This document shows, piece by piece, positions 17,999 through 26,796 of a stretch of DNA of 64,000 bases. Every line of letters starts with the position of its first letter. The stretch's first letter is position 1. Origin of the DNA: Microcoleus vaginatus HSN003. Lineage in GTDB: Bacteria > Cyanobacteriota > Cyanobacteriia > Cyanobacteriales > Microcoleaceae. The translations under genes and the position numbers were made by a program. The stretch is taken from the NCBI RefSeq assembly GCF_022701255.1, contig NZ_CP031705.1:3906001-3970000 (forward strand), given 5' to 3'. The notes beneath the pieces are model-generated. The model was given only the letters and a program-made list of their open reading frames with translations, was not told the origin of the DNA and did not search any database.

Positions 17999-19216
17999 AT
18001 GGTACGTGGAAATTACGATCGACAAAAACCATATTTACGCAACCCCCACATCAACAAACCAATCGCCGAAATTTATGCAGACTTAGACGCCTTTACCTGG
18101 GAGATATTTGAAGACCAACCCCACCGCTTCGATACCGTCAGTTTCTACGTCTTGCTTCCCCCACTGTTTTACGAAGGGCGTTTCATCAAAGGAATTTACT
18201 TCAGCGAAGCAGTCGAACTCATCAACAAACTATTTCCCCAACTTTCCTCAGTATTTTTATCCTTCGCCTATTCCCCCGGAATCTCCTACTCCTGGGCCCC
18301 CATAGCTGACGCCTACTCTAGTTTATACAAAAACCCGCAGCGGGATAAATGGTTTCGCGAAACTTATCCCGATCGCGCCCACAAACCAATCATACCACTG
18401 CAAGACACCGACTTCATCAACGAATACTTAATTTCCCCGCGCAACGTCCCCGCCAAAGACATAGACTTGCTAGCCGTCGCCCGAATTTCAGAAGAAAAAA
18501 ATTTGCCAATCATAGCCAAAGCCTTAAAAGTTTACCGCCAAAAATATCCGCAAAAACCGATTAAATTAACAGTTGTCACCGGCCACGAATTTGATGCTAG
18601 CAACCTCAAAACTCTCGACCAGTACGCCTTACAAGAATGGCAACAAATAGAGACAATTTTAACCAATCCCTCCGACTACATTAACTTAGTGCCGAGAGTT
18701 GACTACTACAGCGAAATCCCCACATATTATTCGCGAGCACAAGCATTCGTCCTCGGTTCCCTCCTCGAAGGAAAAAACCGGGGCATTACCGAAGCCATGA
18801 GTTGCAACGTACCAGTAATTTGTTTTGAAGAATTCAACCAATACGCCAGAGGAAACTCGCCAGTTTTCCCGGAAGGTGCGGGTCTTTACGCCAAATTTGA
18901 TTCGGAATCTCTCGCAGATACTATTTATACAGTATTGGAAAATCAGCCAGAATTTAAGCCACGATATCAGTATTTAAAGCATTGCGGGCGCAAGAACTTT
19001 TTCAATACTTGTATTGACAGTTTTCCTTACTATCAGCACAATATTCCCGACTACAAACCGGGAGATGCGATTAGCAATTTGTGGCTAGATTTAGCAGTTC
19101 AGCAAAATTATCAAGTTAGTTTGAACAGCTTTTTGTACGGAGGTTCTCCCTTGTCTCATATTCGCGGGACAAATGCGATTCAGCACAATCTCGGCGAGTT
19201 AACAAAATTTAAATGA
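17999..19216 (+). CDS. Family 4-like glycosyltransferase
   Basis: This is a 405-residue protein with the C-terminal half of a GT-B glycosyltransferase: LLAVARISEEKNLPIIAKAL (nucleotide-sugar fold start), NLVPRVDYYSEIPTYYSRAQ and the donor-site motif SLLEGKNRGITEAMSCNVPV (E-x7-E form), then YARGNSPVFPEGAGLYAKFD. It would add a sugar to a polysaccharide or lipid. The N-terminal half is less conserved. No signal peptide; it should be cytoplasmic. The acceptor and donor are unknown. Confidence 0.85.
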   Translation: MVRGNYDRQKPYLRNPHINKPIAEIYADLDAFTWEIFEDQPHRFDTVSFYVLLPPLFYEGRFIKGIYFSEAVELINKLFPQLSSVFLSFAYSPGISYSWAPIADAYSSLYKNPQRDKWFRETYPDRAHKPIIPLQDTDFINEYLISPRNVPAKDIDLLAVARISEEKNLPIIAKALKVYRQKYPQKPIKLTVVTGHEFDASNLKTLDQYALQEWQQIETILTNPSDYINLVPRVDYYSEIPTYYSRAQAFVLGSLLEGKNRGITEAMSCNVPVICFEEFNQYARGNSPVFPEGAGLYAKFDSESLADTIYTVLENQPEFKPRYQYLKHCGRKNFFNTCIDSFPYYQHNIPDYKPGDAISNLWLDLAVQQNYQVSLNSFLYGGSPLSHIRGTNAIQHNLGELTKFK

Positions 19217-19235
19217 CAGATAATTCGGAATGATG

Positions 19236-19275
19236 AAACCACAGAGGGTACAGAGGACACAGAGGAAGAGAAGAG
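19236..19275. repeat. CACAGAG-type dispersed repeat
   Basis: The tract reads CCACAGAGGGTACAGAGGA then CACAGAGGAAGAG. A complementary version (CTCTTCTCCTCTGCGGCCTC) lies at about 17936-17955, on the other side of the glycosyltransferase gene. Such tracts are common between genes in filamentous cyanobacteria; no role is evident. Confidence 0.5.
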
Positions 19276-19397
19276 AGAGATGAATAATTCTGATGTCAAC
19301 GGATTTGAGATTAGTCTTCATAGCGAGGAGTTTCGCTAAAAGCCCCGTGGAATTCATTCTCTAGCGACTGGTAGATGGTCGGTTTCAGTTGACACCA

Positions 19398-19423
19398 ATG
19401 CCCTATGCCCTATGCCCTATGAC
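19398..19423. repeat. Heptamer repeat (CCCTATG)n at the end of the methyltransferase gene
   Basis: About three and a half tandem CCCTATG units. On the minus strand they encode the last residues of the methyltransferase (IGHRA) and its stop codon at 19403. The repeat is thus partly coding. Confidence 0.8.
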
Positions 19424-20392
19424 AATATCCTCAAAAATCTTACTTGCCAAAACTCTTGCTAAATTCACAGGAACAGCATTGCCGACCATTTTGTATCCAT
19501 CAGCAATATACTTGTACTTAAAAATAAACTCATCCGGGAAAGTCTGAACTCTCGCGCACTCTCGCACAGAAAGCCGACGGTAAGGCTGAGGCGAATTAGG
19601 GTCAAAAATGCGTTTGTCTTTGCCAACCAAAATCATTTTACTAGCTTGAGGATGGAGAGGTGCGTGTCTGCCGCTTGCCTGAATTGTAAAAGAAGGTTCT
19701 GACCAAATTCTAACTCGATTCCGCGACATATAAATGCTCGAAAACCCCAAATCCGCACATTCGTGATTTGGGACAGAATCGTGATAATTATCTAATTTAC
19801 CTTTAACTGACAGTGGCGCGGCCTGCAAATCAAAAATCGCATCTTTCAGCGTCAAAACATCGGTCCCAGGTTCGGGAAACTCAAAACCAAAACCCAGATT
19901 TTCGCGATAACCAACAACAATCACCCTTTGCCTATCTTGCGGAACACCAAAATTTCTAGCATTCAACAACTTGTAGGAAACCCGATACCCGATCTCCTCA
20001 AACTGCGATAATATATAAGTAAAAGCTTCTTTGTTTCTGGGAGCTAAGATTCCGCTAACATTCTCAGCTAAAAAAAACAAAGGCTGCTTGTCCCGCACAA
20101 TTCTGATATACTCCCAGAAAAGTTGACCCCGACTGTCCTCAATCCCTCGTTTAGCACCTGCTTCACTCCAACTTTGACAAGGAGGGCCGCCGATTATCCC
20201 AATACAGTTGGGAATTTCATCAGATTTGATTTTTCTGATATCTCTGCGATCTAAAATAGTTTCAGGATGGTTAAACTCGTAGGTATCCCAAATAGTGCGA
20301 TCGTACTCATTCGCCCAAACAATATTAAATTTAGCTTGTCGAAAACCCAAATCCAACCCACCACAACCTGCAAACAGAGAGATGATATTCAT
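19403..20392 (-). CDS. C5-cytosine DNA methyltransferase, NgoPII/HaeIII-like
   Basis: This modification enzyme adds a methyl group at carbon 5 of cytosine. The 329-residue protein has all main motifs: LFAGCGGLDLGF (SAM site), GGPPCQSW with the catalytic Cys72, FLAENVSGIL, NFGVPQDRQRVIVVGY, and the C-terminal RLSVRECARVQTFPDEF with GYKMVGNAVPVNLA. The partner endonuclease gene ends 19 bp upstream in the same direction, so the pair is an operon with the nuclease first. The last codons lie in a heptamer repeat. Resemblance to M.NgoPII suggests GGCC recognition; that part is inference. Confidence 0.9.
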   Translation of the reverse strand: MNIISLFAGCGGLDLGFRQAKFNIVWANEYDRTIWDTYEFNHPETILDRRDIRKIKSDEIPNCIGIIGGPPCQSWSEAGAKRGIEDSRGQLFWEYIRIVRDKQPLFFLAENVSGILAPRNKEAFTYILSQFEEIGYRVSYKLLNARNFGVPQDRQRVIVVGYRENLGFGFEFPEPGTDVLTLKDAIFDLQAAPLSVKGKLDNYHDSVPNHECADLGFSSIYMSRNRVRIWSEPSFTIQASGRHAPLHPQASKMILVGKDKRIFDPNSPQPYRRLSVRECARVQTFPDEFIFKYKYIADGYKMVGNAVPVNLARVLASKIFEDIVIGHRA

Positions 20393-20411
20393 AATGCCTT
20401 TGCCTTTAGTG

Positions 20412-21278
20412 TTAGATTTTGTAAGTAATAATTTTAGCAGGTATAAGGTTTACAGGATTATCGGGACATTTAATCCGCTGAGTATTAATATTAAATCCTG
20501 GAACTGATATGGATTCGATCATTGTTCTGCTGTCAAGTGGAAAAGACAAATATTTACTCTCCTTCATTATGGCTATTATCTGAAAATTTGTCTGGGGGTC
20601 GTATCCTGTATTTATATAATCAAAAACTATCGCAGGATTATTTATGCCCCACATTCCTCTAATTCTTAAGTAAGTTATACCTAATGGGTCTACTTTATTC
20701 ACTCTCCCTAGTTCTCTTGTTTTACTAAATTCGACATCGGGAATTGCATTAATCCCAGTAGCTATTTGATCTCTAATCCGTTCATAATATTCTTTACTAG
20801 CAGCATAGCAGTCACCATAAATAAGCCATAGCCTTTTCAGAGTTTGTTTTGTCTTGTCGGCACTGGTGGCTCCAATTGCATACACAATATCCTTCTCTGT
20901 CCATGTTTCACACTTACGACAAGCTGAGGCTATTTGTGGATTGTTAGAAAACAATTTTGATTTGGGATAAGAACTATTTAATGGAATCTGGAGGCTCGAA
21001 GTTTGTATTTTCTTGACTTCTATGGCATCGCCATTTCTGATGATTAAATCAGGAGGATTATTCGGATTGCCACTCCAAGAAAAGAGTTCAGTGTACTTTT
21101 CAAGTTTATTGCTGAGTTCTGGTTCATCTATAGTATTGGCAAAAGCGTCCTTGACAAAATACTCTAGGGCATCACCCAGAGCATTAATTCTATTATTGCT
21201 TTGGCTTTTATAATAACTTAGTAAGTCAGGTATAGGATGATTAATAATTGTAGCGATCGCTTGCAGTATATTCGTCAT
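20412..21278 (-). CDS. Type II restriction endonuclease, NgoPII family
   Basis: This 288-residue protein resembles R.NgoPII (recognition GGCC). Visible are NRINALGDALEYFVKDAFA near the start, the PD-(D/E)XK-type core NNPPDLIIRNGDAIEVKKIQ (Asp, then Glu-Val-Lys), LNSSYPKSKLFSNNP, and VNKVDPLGITYLRIRGMWGI. It would cut unmodified DNA at the site protected by the methyltransferase encoded 19 bp downstream. Both genes look intact. Gene order (nuclease first) implies that methylase supply after entry to a new host depends on the shared transcript or an internal promoter. Confidence 0.8.
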   Translation of the reverse strand: MTNILQAIATIINHPIPDLLSYYKSQSNNRINALGDALEYFVKDAFANTIDEPELSNKLEKYTELFSWSGNPNNPPDLIIRNGDAIEVKKIQTSSLQIPLNSSYPKSKLFSNNPQIASACRKCETWTEKDIVYAIGATSADKTKQTLKRLWLIYGDCYAASKEYYERIRDQIATGINAIPDVEFSKTRELGRVNKVDPLGITYLRIRGMWGINNPAIVFDYINTGYDPQTNFQIIAIMKESKYLSFPLDSRTMIESISVPGFNINTQRIKCPDNPVNLIPAKIITYKI

Positions 21279-21336
21279 TTGTTATAAAAATTAGATACCC
21301 CAATTTTACCAGGGGCAATCATAGCAGATATCCTCA

Positions 21337-22599
21337 ATGAATGCAAGTTCCCTGCTCCAATCTTACCAACATTTCGGCGTCCATCTCGGGCTAGAAAGAA
21401 TTCACCAACTTCTCGAAAAACTAGACAACCCCCACAAACAAGTACCCATTATCCACGTTGCCGGCACCAATGGCAAAGGTTCCGTTTGCGCTTATCTCTC
21501 TTCCGTACTAACAGAAGCAGGCTATCGAGTTGGACGCTATACATCTCCGCACTTAATCGATTGGACAGAAAGAATTTGCATCAACCAACAACCGATTTCC
21601 TCAACACAATTGCAGCAGTGTCTCGAACGAGTTGTCGCCGCTACCCAAAACAACACCGAAACTCCCACCCAATTTGAAATAATCACCGCCGCAGCTTGGC
21701 TGTATTTCGCCGAACAAAAAACCGACATCGCAGTGATAGAAACGGGATTGGGCGGTAGATTAGACGCGACTAATGTTTGCGAAACACCTCTCGCTAGCGT
21801 CATTACTTCTATCAGTCTTGAACACTGGCAGATACTCGGTCCCACCGTCGCACATATTGCTGGGGAAAAAGCGGGAATTCTCAAATCAAAGTGTCCGGCA
21901 GTTATCGGAGAATTGCCAGAATTAGCTAGAATAGTAGTAGAAAAACGCATTCAAGAATTAGACTGTCCGGCAACTTGGGTAACACCCGCAATAGATTTAG
22001 GACAAGGATTCGCAGAATATCAGTTAAATCAAAATGCGGATAAAATAAAATATCAATTGCCGCTGCTGGGGAAAATTCAACTAATGAATTCAGCAATTGC
22101 GATCGCAACTTTGCACACTCTTCAAAACCAAGGATGGCAAATTTCCCAAACCGCCATCAAAAACGGTATCGCCCAAACCCAATGGCCCGGAAGACTCCAG
22201 CAGACAACTTGGAAAAACCGCAACCTATTAATTGACGGCGCGCACAACCCCGCCGCAGCGATCGCACTGCGCGAATATGTCGATAATCTTAACAGTTCCC
22301 AACCGATTAACTGGGTAATTGGGATTCTGGCTACCAAAGACTGCGACGATATTTTGAAAGCATTACTCAAAAAGGGCGATCGACTTTACTTAGTACCCGT
22401 ACCCGATCACAACTCATCATCCCCCGCAGAATTAGCCACCCTAGCTCAAATTATCTGCCCCGAATTAACTCTCTGTCAAGCCTTCCCCGACTTAACAACA
22501 GCTTTAGATGCTGCTGTTGCAAGTGACAACCTAACAATCCTTTGCGGTTCGCTTTATCTGGTCGGCTATTTTCTGCAACAACAACAATCCCAAGCTTAA
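21337..22599 (+). CDS. folC: Bifunctional folylpolyglutamate synthase / dihydrofolate synthase
   Basis: FolC joins glutamate to dihydropteroate and then extends the polyglutamate tail of folates, using ATP. The 420-residue protein has the Mur-ligase type P-loop HVAGTNGKGSVCAYLSSVL (about residues 40-58), the AVIETGLGGRLDATNV motif, and the C-terminal LIDGAHNPAAAIALREYV with the conserved His-Asn-Pro. Length and order are normal. It is divergent from the restriction gene with only 58 bp between starts. Confidence 0.95.
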   Translation: MNASSLLQSYQHFGVHLGLERIHQLLEKLDNPHKQVPIIHVAGTNGKGSVCAYLSSVLTEAGYRVGRYTSPHLIDWTERICINQQPISSTQLQQCLERVVAATQNNTETPTQFEIITAAAWLYFAEQKTDIAVIETGLGGRLDATNVCETPLASVITSISLEHWQILGPTVAHIAGEKAGILKSKCPAVIGELPELARIVVEKRIQELDCPATWVTPAIDLGQGFAEYQLNQNADKIKYQLPLLGKIQLMNSAIAIATLHTLQNQGWQISQTAIKNGIAQTQWPGRLQQTTWKNRNLLIDGAHNPAAAIALREYVDNLNSSQPINWVIGILATKDCDDILKALLKKGDRLYLVPVPDHNSSSPAELATLAQIICPELTLCQAFPDLTTALDAAVASDNLTILCGSLYLVGYFLQQQQSQA

Positions 22600-22604
22600 A
22601 TGCC

Positions 22605-23180
22605 TCAGAATTGTGTTTCTTCCTCCGTAAAGATAGGAGGCCACAATTCCGAAACGGGGAATTCCCAACCGGGAAAAAGTTCTGCTACTGTTAAGATATC
22701 GCCATTTCCTAAAACAGTCGGTTCACCTGTAGAGCGATAAATAGTCACTGTTTCTTCATCAGGATCGATAAGAATTCCGACTGTCGCACCCAGCTCTATA
22801 AACTTCAAAACCTTAGTTTCTATAAGCTTAATGCGATCGCCCTGAGATTTAATCTCAACCACCAAATCGGGGACAAGTTCTCCAAAATAACGCGGACTTT
22901 GGCGCAAGCGGGCGGCCCGCACAAAAGAAACATCCGGTGCTTTGACATTCGTATCCGGCATGATGAAACCGCCTGCGGAGTCAAAGACTCTTCCCAAGCG
23001 ACGGGGATTTATCCAAGCGAAAAGAAAGGCGATGAGACGGCTACTGATTTCACTGGATACGATGTCTGATGGCCCCCTAACTGAAATTATCCCGTCTTCT
23101 AGTTCAATTTGGTAATCTAAACCCGCTTTGGAAAAAAGGGTTTGAACTTGGTTGAAATCTTTGAGTGTCATCGCTGGCAT
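22605..23180 (-). CDS. Uma2-family (DUF820) putative nuclease
   Basis: This 191-residue protein belongs to the Uma2/DUF820 family, which is greatly expanded in cyanobacteria. The PD-(D/E)XK-like core is seen as VKAPDVSFV, VPDLVVEIKSQGDRIK and the following LIDPDEETVTIYRS. A nuclease role is predicted from the fold in the family but not shown for this protein. It is convergent with folC, ending 5 bp from its stop. Confidence 0.85.
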   Translation of the reverse strand: MPAMTLKDFNQVQTLFSKAGLDYQIELEDGIISVRGPSDIVSSEISSRLIAFLFAWINPRRLGRVFDSAGGFIMPDTNVKAPDVSFVRAARLRQSPRYFGELVPDLVVEIKSQGDRIKLIETKVLKFIELGATVGILIDPDEETVTIYRSTGEPTVLGNGDILTVAELFPGWEFPVSELWPPIFTEEETQF

Positions 23181-23522
23181 AAGAATTTTCTCCTATTCCG
23201 ATCTGAGCTTGGATTTTAACACGAGTCAAATTTATGAATATTTGAGGAATTCAGGCTATATCCCTACAAATCATCAATCAAGCTGAATTGAGAAAGGCGA
23301 TCGCACGGGATAAAGAAACCCGTTTCCTGGGATGAGCGATCGTTCTTATCAACAAACATTTACCTCTAAAATATTCGAGATTGACTTATCCAGAGTTATC
23401 CTCCGACTCCGCGTTGTGAAGAGGCGGTAATTTCATCATTCGATAATAACTTAAAAGCTTATATATGCTGATATATATGGTGGCACAGATTCCCATTATT
23501 TAATAATACGTCAAGTGGCAGA
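23181..23522. other. Intergenic region with HIP1 sites
   Basis: No gene is seen. It contains GCGATCGC-type sites, one imperfect GAAACCCGTTTC palindrome near 23318, and an alternating ATATATGCTGATATATATGG run near 23460. The upstream part should include the promoter of the Uma2 gene. Confidence 0.5.
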
Positions 23523-23564
23523 AAAAAGCAAGGGGCGAGAGCAAATAAAATCCCGCCCCTGCTG
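23523..23564 (-). terminator. Intrinsic terminator of the solute-binding protein gene
   Basis: On the minus strand, GCAGGGGCGGG pairs with CTCGCCCCTTGC across a short AT loop, and a run of six T follows. It starts about 10 bp after the stop codon at 23575. This is the clearest rho-independent terminator in the window. Confidence 0.75.
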
Positions 23565-23574
23565 CAATTCAAAA

Positions 23575-24858
23575 CTACCTTTGATCCCAAGCCTTAGCCG
23601 CATCAGCCACAGCCTGTTCTACCGATTTCTCCTCCAACATTGCAGCCTGCAAATTGTCATAAATCGCCTTTTGCAACTTCTTAACATCCTTGAGAGGCGG
23701 AATCAATAGCTCGGCGGAACTCAACCCAGAAGCACTAACAACCCGAGCTCGATCGGCAGCAGGAGCATCAGCAGGAACGCTCTTAAAATAACCGTCCTGT
23801 AAAGCCTCAACCGTAGAAGGCAAAACATTAGCAGCCTTAGCAAAAGCCAACTGATTTTGAGAATTAGTCACGTACAAAGCAAACTTGACAGCATCATCAG
23901 GGCGCTTGCTGTCGCGGGGCACAACCAAATTCATCACCGCCACAGTCTTCTTGCCGGTTTCCCCCGTAATTTGAGGCGCAGCAGCCGAAACAGCACCAAT
24001 ACTCGGAGCATTCTCAGAAATCGCCTTCAAAAACTGAGGCCCCGAAGCTAACAAAGTAGTTTCCCCAGCTTGATAAAGCTCGATCGCCCTACGATGTCCC
24101 TGCACCAAAACATCCTGCGGCAAAAGTCCGCCCTTGTACAAATCCACCCAATACTGAAAAACAGCTTTGCCCTTAGCAGTATTAAAAGCAGCCTTGCCTT
24201 TAGCGTCAACCAAAGGCACACCCATCTGCACGAAAGATTGCAAAACTTCCGCCGAATCTTCCGGCACAAAAGTCACAAAAAAAGCAAACTTACCAGTCTT
24301 TTCCTTCACCTGCTTGGCAACAGTTGCCAACTCGGCATAAGTAGCCGGAGGCTTAGCAATTCCAGCCTTCTTCAATAACTCCGTATTGTAAATAGTTACC
24401 CCAGTCGTGAGATACCAAGGAATGCCAAAACTCTTGCCGTCGAGTACGCCAGCTTTCCAGATATTTGGCAGATAGGTCGATCGAACTTGCTGCGGAATCC
24501 GAGAATCCAAATCCAGCCAAGCATTGCGTCCCGCCAACAGCGAAGCAAAATCGGGATTTAGGTTCACCACATCCGGCGCAGTTTTAGCCGAAACCGCCCC
24601 CAAAATCTTGCTTTCCATCGCCGACCAAGGAACGTCCACCCAGCGCACCTTCACCCCCGGATTTTCGGCTTCAAAACCGGCGATCGTCTTGTTGAAATAC
24701 TCAGTAAACTGAGGTTGAAGCTGCATAGTCCAGAACTCGATTTCCTGCGTATTATTTGCCTGGGAATTAACAGCAGGCTTGCCGCAACTCACCACCGCAG
24801 CCAGCAGCAGCCCCACCAGTCCAAAAACAGCAAACAGTTGCCAAGATTTACGTTTCAT
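23575..24858 (-). CDS. Extracellular solute-binding lipoprotein of a sugar ABC importer (family 1)
   Basis: The product binds a sugar in the periplasm and delivers it to an ABC permease. The 427-residue protein has a lipoprotein signal (LVGLLLAAVVSCGK, Cys about residue 26), then EIEFWTMQLQPQFTEYFNK and VKVRWVDVPWSAMESKI, typical of family 1 solute-binding proteins, and PPATYAELATVAKQVK in the middle. No permease or ATPase genes lie nearby, so it is an orphan here. The specific ligand cannot be told. Confidence 0.88.
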   Translation of the reverse strand: MKRKSWQLFAVFGLVGLLLAAVVSCGKPAVNSQANNTQEIEFWTMQLQPQFTEYFNKTIAGFEAENPGVKVRWVDVPWSAMESKILGAVSAKTAPDVVNLNPDFASLLAGRNAWLDLDSRIPQQVRSTYLPNIWKAGVLDGKSFGIPWYLTTGVTIYNTELLKKAGIAKPPATYAELATVAKQVKEKTGKFAFFVTFVPEDSAEVLQSFVQMGVPLVDAKGKAAFNTAKGKAVFQYWVDLYKGGLLPQDVLVQGHRRAIELYQAGETTLLASGPQFLKAISENAPSIGAVSAAAPQITGETGKKTVAVMNLVVPRDSKRPDDAVKFALYVTNSQNQLAFAKAANVLPSTVEALQDGYFKSVPADAPAADRARVVSASGLSSAELLIPPLKDVKKLQKAIYDNLQAAMLEEKSVEQAVADAAKAWDQR

Positions 24859-25287
24859 AGAATAAAATTTGAGAGTTATGGGAACCGTCAGACAAAAAAG
24901 CGTGAAACGAAGCTATCCCGTTCCCCGCAGGGGTTCCCGAAGGGTAGGGAATCGCCCGAATCAAGCGCGATCGAGTCAGTAACAGAGTTTTGTACCTGGG
25001 CACGGCGATCGAGAGAGTCGGTTTTTGTGCAGAATCGGCAGGTTTTCGGTCGATCGAGCTGGAATTTATTGACATTCGCAGCAGAATAGCTATTGTCAAG
25101 TAAATTGGATAGCATAAAATCGGAACTAGCGATCGCGCAACACAGACGGAGCTGCGTAGCTACGGCGGGATACCGAGATTACAGCACTCTTGCGACAGTT
25201 GGAAACCAACCCTCCAACACCGGGCGCGCTTAATCAGGCTGGCCAACTACAAAAGAAAAAAATAGCAATTACCGGCGACCCAATCAC
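24859..25287. other. Divergent intergenic region before pilM
   Basis: No coding sequence is supported. It should hold the promoters of both the solute-binding protein gene (leftward) and pilM (rightward). An imperfect hairpin CCCCGCAGGGGTTCCCG lies at about 24921, and GTTGGAAACCAACCCTCCAAC near 25198 is another inverted repeat close to the pilM side. Confidence 0.45.
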
Positions 25288-26382
25288 ATGGTTAACTTTT
25301 TCAAAGGTCTACTTTCCCAACGCCAGCCAGGAATCGGGATCGAAATAGCCCCAGACCGCATCAACATCATTCAGCTCGAAAAGAAAGCTCAGGCATTAAA
25401 ATTAGGCATCCTAGCCTCCATAGAAGTTCCAGAAGACTATGTACAAGAAGGACAAATAGTCGATCCGCCAGGAATGGCAGAACTAATAAAAGCCGTCCTC
25501 GCCGACAACAAAATCAAAGCCAAGCGAGTAGCCACAGCCATTCCCGGCCGCGAAGCCGTCATCCGCCTCATCCCAGTTCCCGCAGAGCTCAACGAAGAAG
25601 AACTGCGGGATTACATGAACGCAGAAGCAGGACTGTACTTGCCGTTTCCCCGAGAAGACGCCGACGTAGACTATCAAAAAATAGGCCTATTTGTAGATGA
25701 CGACGGAGTAGAAAAAGTGCAAGTCGTGTTAGTAGCAACCCGCAGAGAAGTTACCGACACATACATCGAAACCTTCAAAGAAGCCGGACTGATTATAGAC
25801 GTACTAGAAGTAACCAGTTTTGCCCTAATCCGCACCCTCAAAGACCAACTGCAACAATTTTCGTCCCAAGAAGCCGCAGTTCTCACCGCCATAGAATTTG
25901 ACAGCACCGAGTTAGCTATAGTAGTGGACGGTATACCTCAGTTCAACCGTACCATCCCGATCGGCACCTACCAAATCCAGACCGCTCTCAACCAAGCCAT
26001 GAACCTGCCGCCAACCAGAGACACCAGCGAACTGCAAGGCATGACCCTGCCAGTCACAGATACAATGGGGGCATCGGGAGACGCCAATCCCGGCACAAAT
26101 GCGATGATAAAAGTATTGGGAGAACTAGCAGACGAACTGCGCCGCTCAGTAGACTTTTACCTCAACCAGAGCGAAGAACTCGAAGTAGCGCAACTGCTGC
26201 TAGCAGGCCCGGGAGCTGCGATCGGCAAACTAGACGAATTTTTTATGCAAAGATTAAGCTTGCCCGCATCTCAAGTCGATCCCATCGAAACCCTAGGGCT
26301 AGAAATCAGCCAAGAAATTACCCCAGAACAGCGAGCAGGTTTAGGAGTCGCCCTAGGTTTAGGACTAAGGGAGGTTATGTGA
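25288..26382 (+). CDS. pilM: Type IV pilus assembly protein PilM
   Basis: PilM is a cytoplasmic actin-like ATPase-fold protein that binds the N-terminal tail of PilN and links the alignment complex to the motor. The 364-residue protein starts MVNFFKGLLSQRQPGIGIEI, has KAKRVATAIPGREAVIRLI, a VLEVTSFALIRTL segment and the phosphate-2-like ELRRSVDFYLNQ, and ends with GVALGLGLREVM, a conserved tail. It is first in the order pilM-pilN-pilO-pilQ but is separated from pilN by 414 bp of repeat-rich DNA. Confidence 0.95.
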   Translation: MVNFFKGLLSQRQPGIGIEIAPDRINIIQLEKKAQALKLGILASIEVPEDYVQEGQIVDPPGMAELIKAVLADNKIKAKRVATAIPGREAVIRLIPVPAELNEEELRDYMNAEAGLYLPFPREDADVDYQKIGLFVDDDGVEKVQVVLVATRREVTDTYIETFKEAGLIIDVLEVTSFALIRTLKDQLQQFSSQEAAVLTAIEFDSTELAIVVDGIPQFNRTIPIGTYQIQTALNQAMNLPPTRDTSELQGMTLPVTDTMGASGDANPGTNAMIKVLGELADELRRSVDFYLNQSEELEVAQLLLAGPGAAIGKLDEFFMQRLSLPASQVDPIETLGLEISQEITPEQRAGLGVALGLGLREVM

Positions 26383-26444
26383 CCTAACAGTTGTAGATGA
26401 GAGAAAAACCGATTTGAGAATTTTAGGTAAAATCCCCCTTCCAA

Positions 26445-26776
26445 AAGAAGAAGGCAGAAAGCAGAAGGTAGAATATTGGAGGTAGAAGGTAGAAGGTAAA
26501 AGGTAGAATATATCTGAGGTAGAAGCAGCCCCTTCCTTCATTAGAAGGCAAAAAGTTGTTTCTTTCTTCCCTAAATAAATCCTTCACTTGTACCAGCAAT
26601 CTTGGGTTCTGTCTAAAATCTAAAATTTCCAATTTAAATCTATAGCAACAGCCAAGACTGTTAGGACATTCTTAATTGCTGAAACATAAGCGGTAGATCA
26701 CTTTTTCCTTCTACCTTCTACCTTCTACCTCGTGCCTTCTACCTTTTACCTTGTGCCTTCTGCCTTCTTCCTTCTG
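26445..26776. repeat. Complementary GAAGGTA and CCTTCTA repeat tracts between pilM and pilN
   Basis: A purine tract at 26445-26512 (units GAAGGTA) is followed about 190 bp later by a pyrimidine tract at 26701-26776 (units CCTTCTA). The two are complementary over 20 bp or more, for example GGTAGAAGGTAGAAGGTA. In RNA they could form a long hairpin just upstream of the pilN start at 26797. Otherwise no gene is seen between 26383 and 26796. Confidence 0.7.
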
Positions 26777-26796
26777 CTATAAAATCGAGTGAAGCC

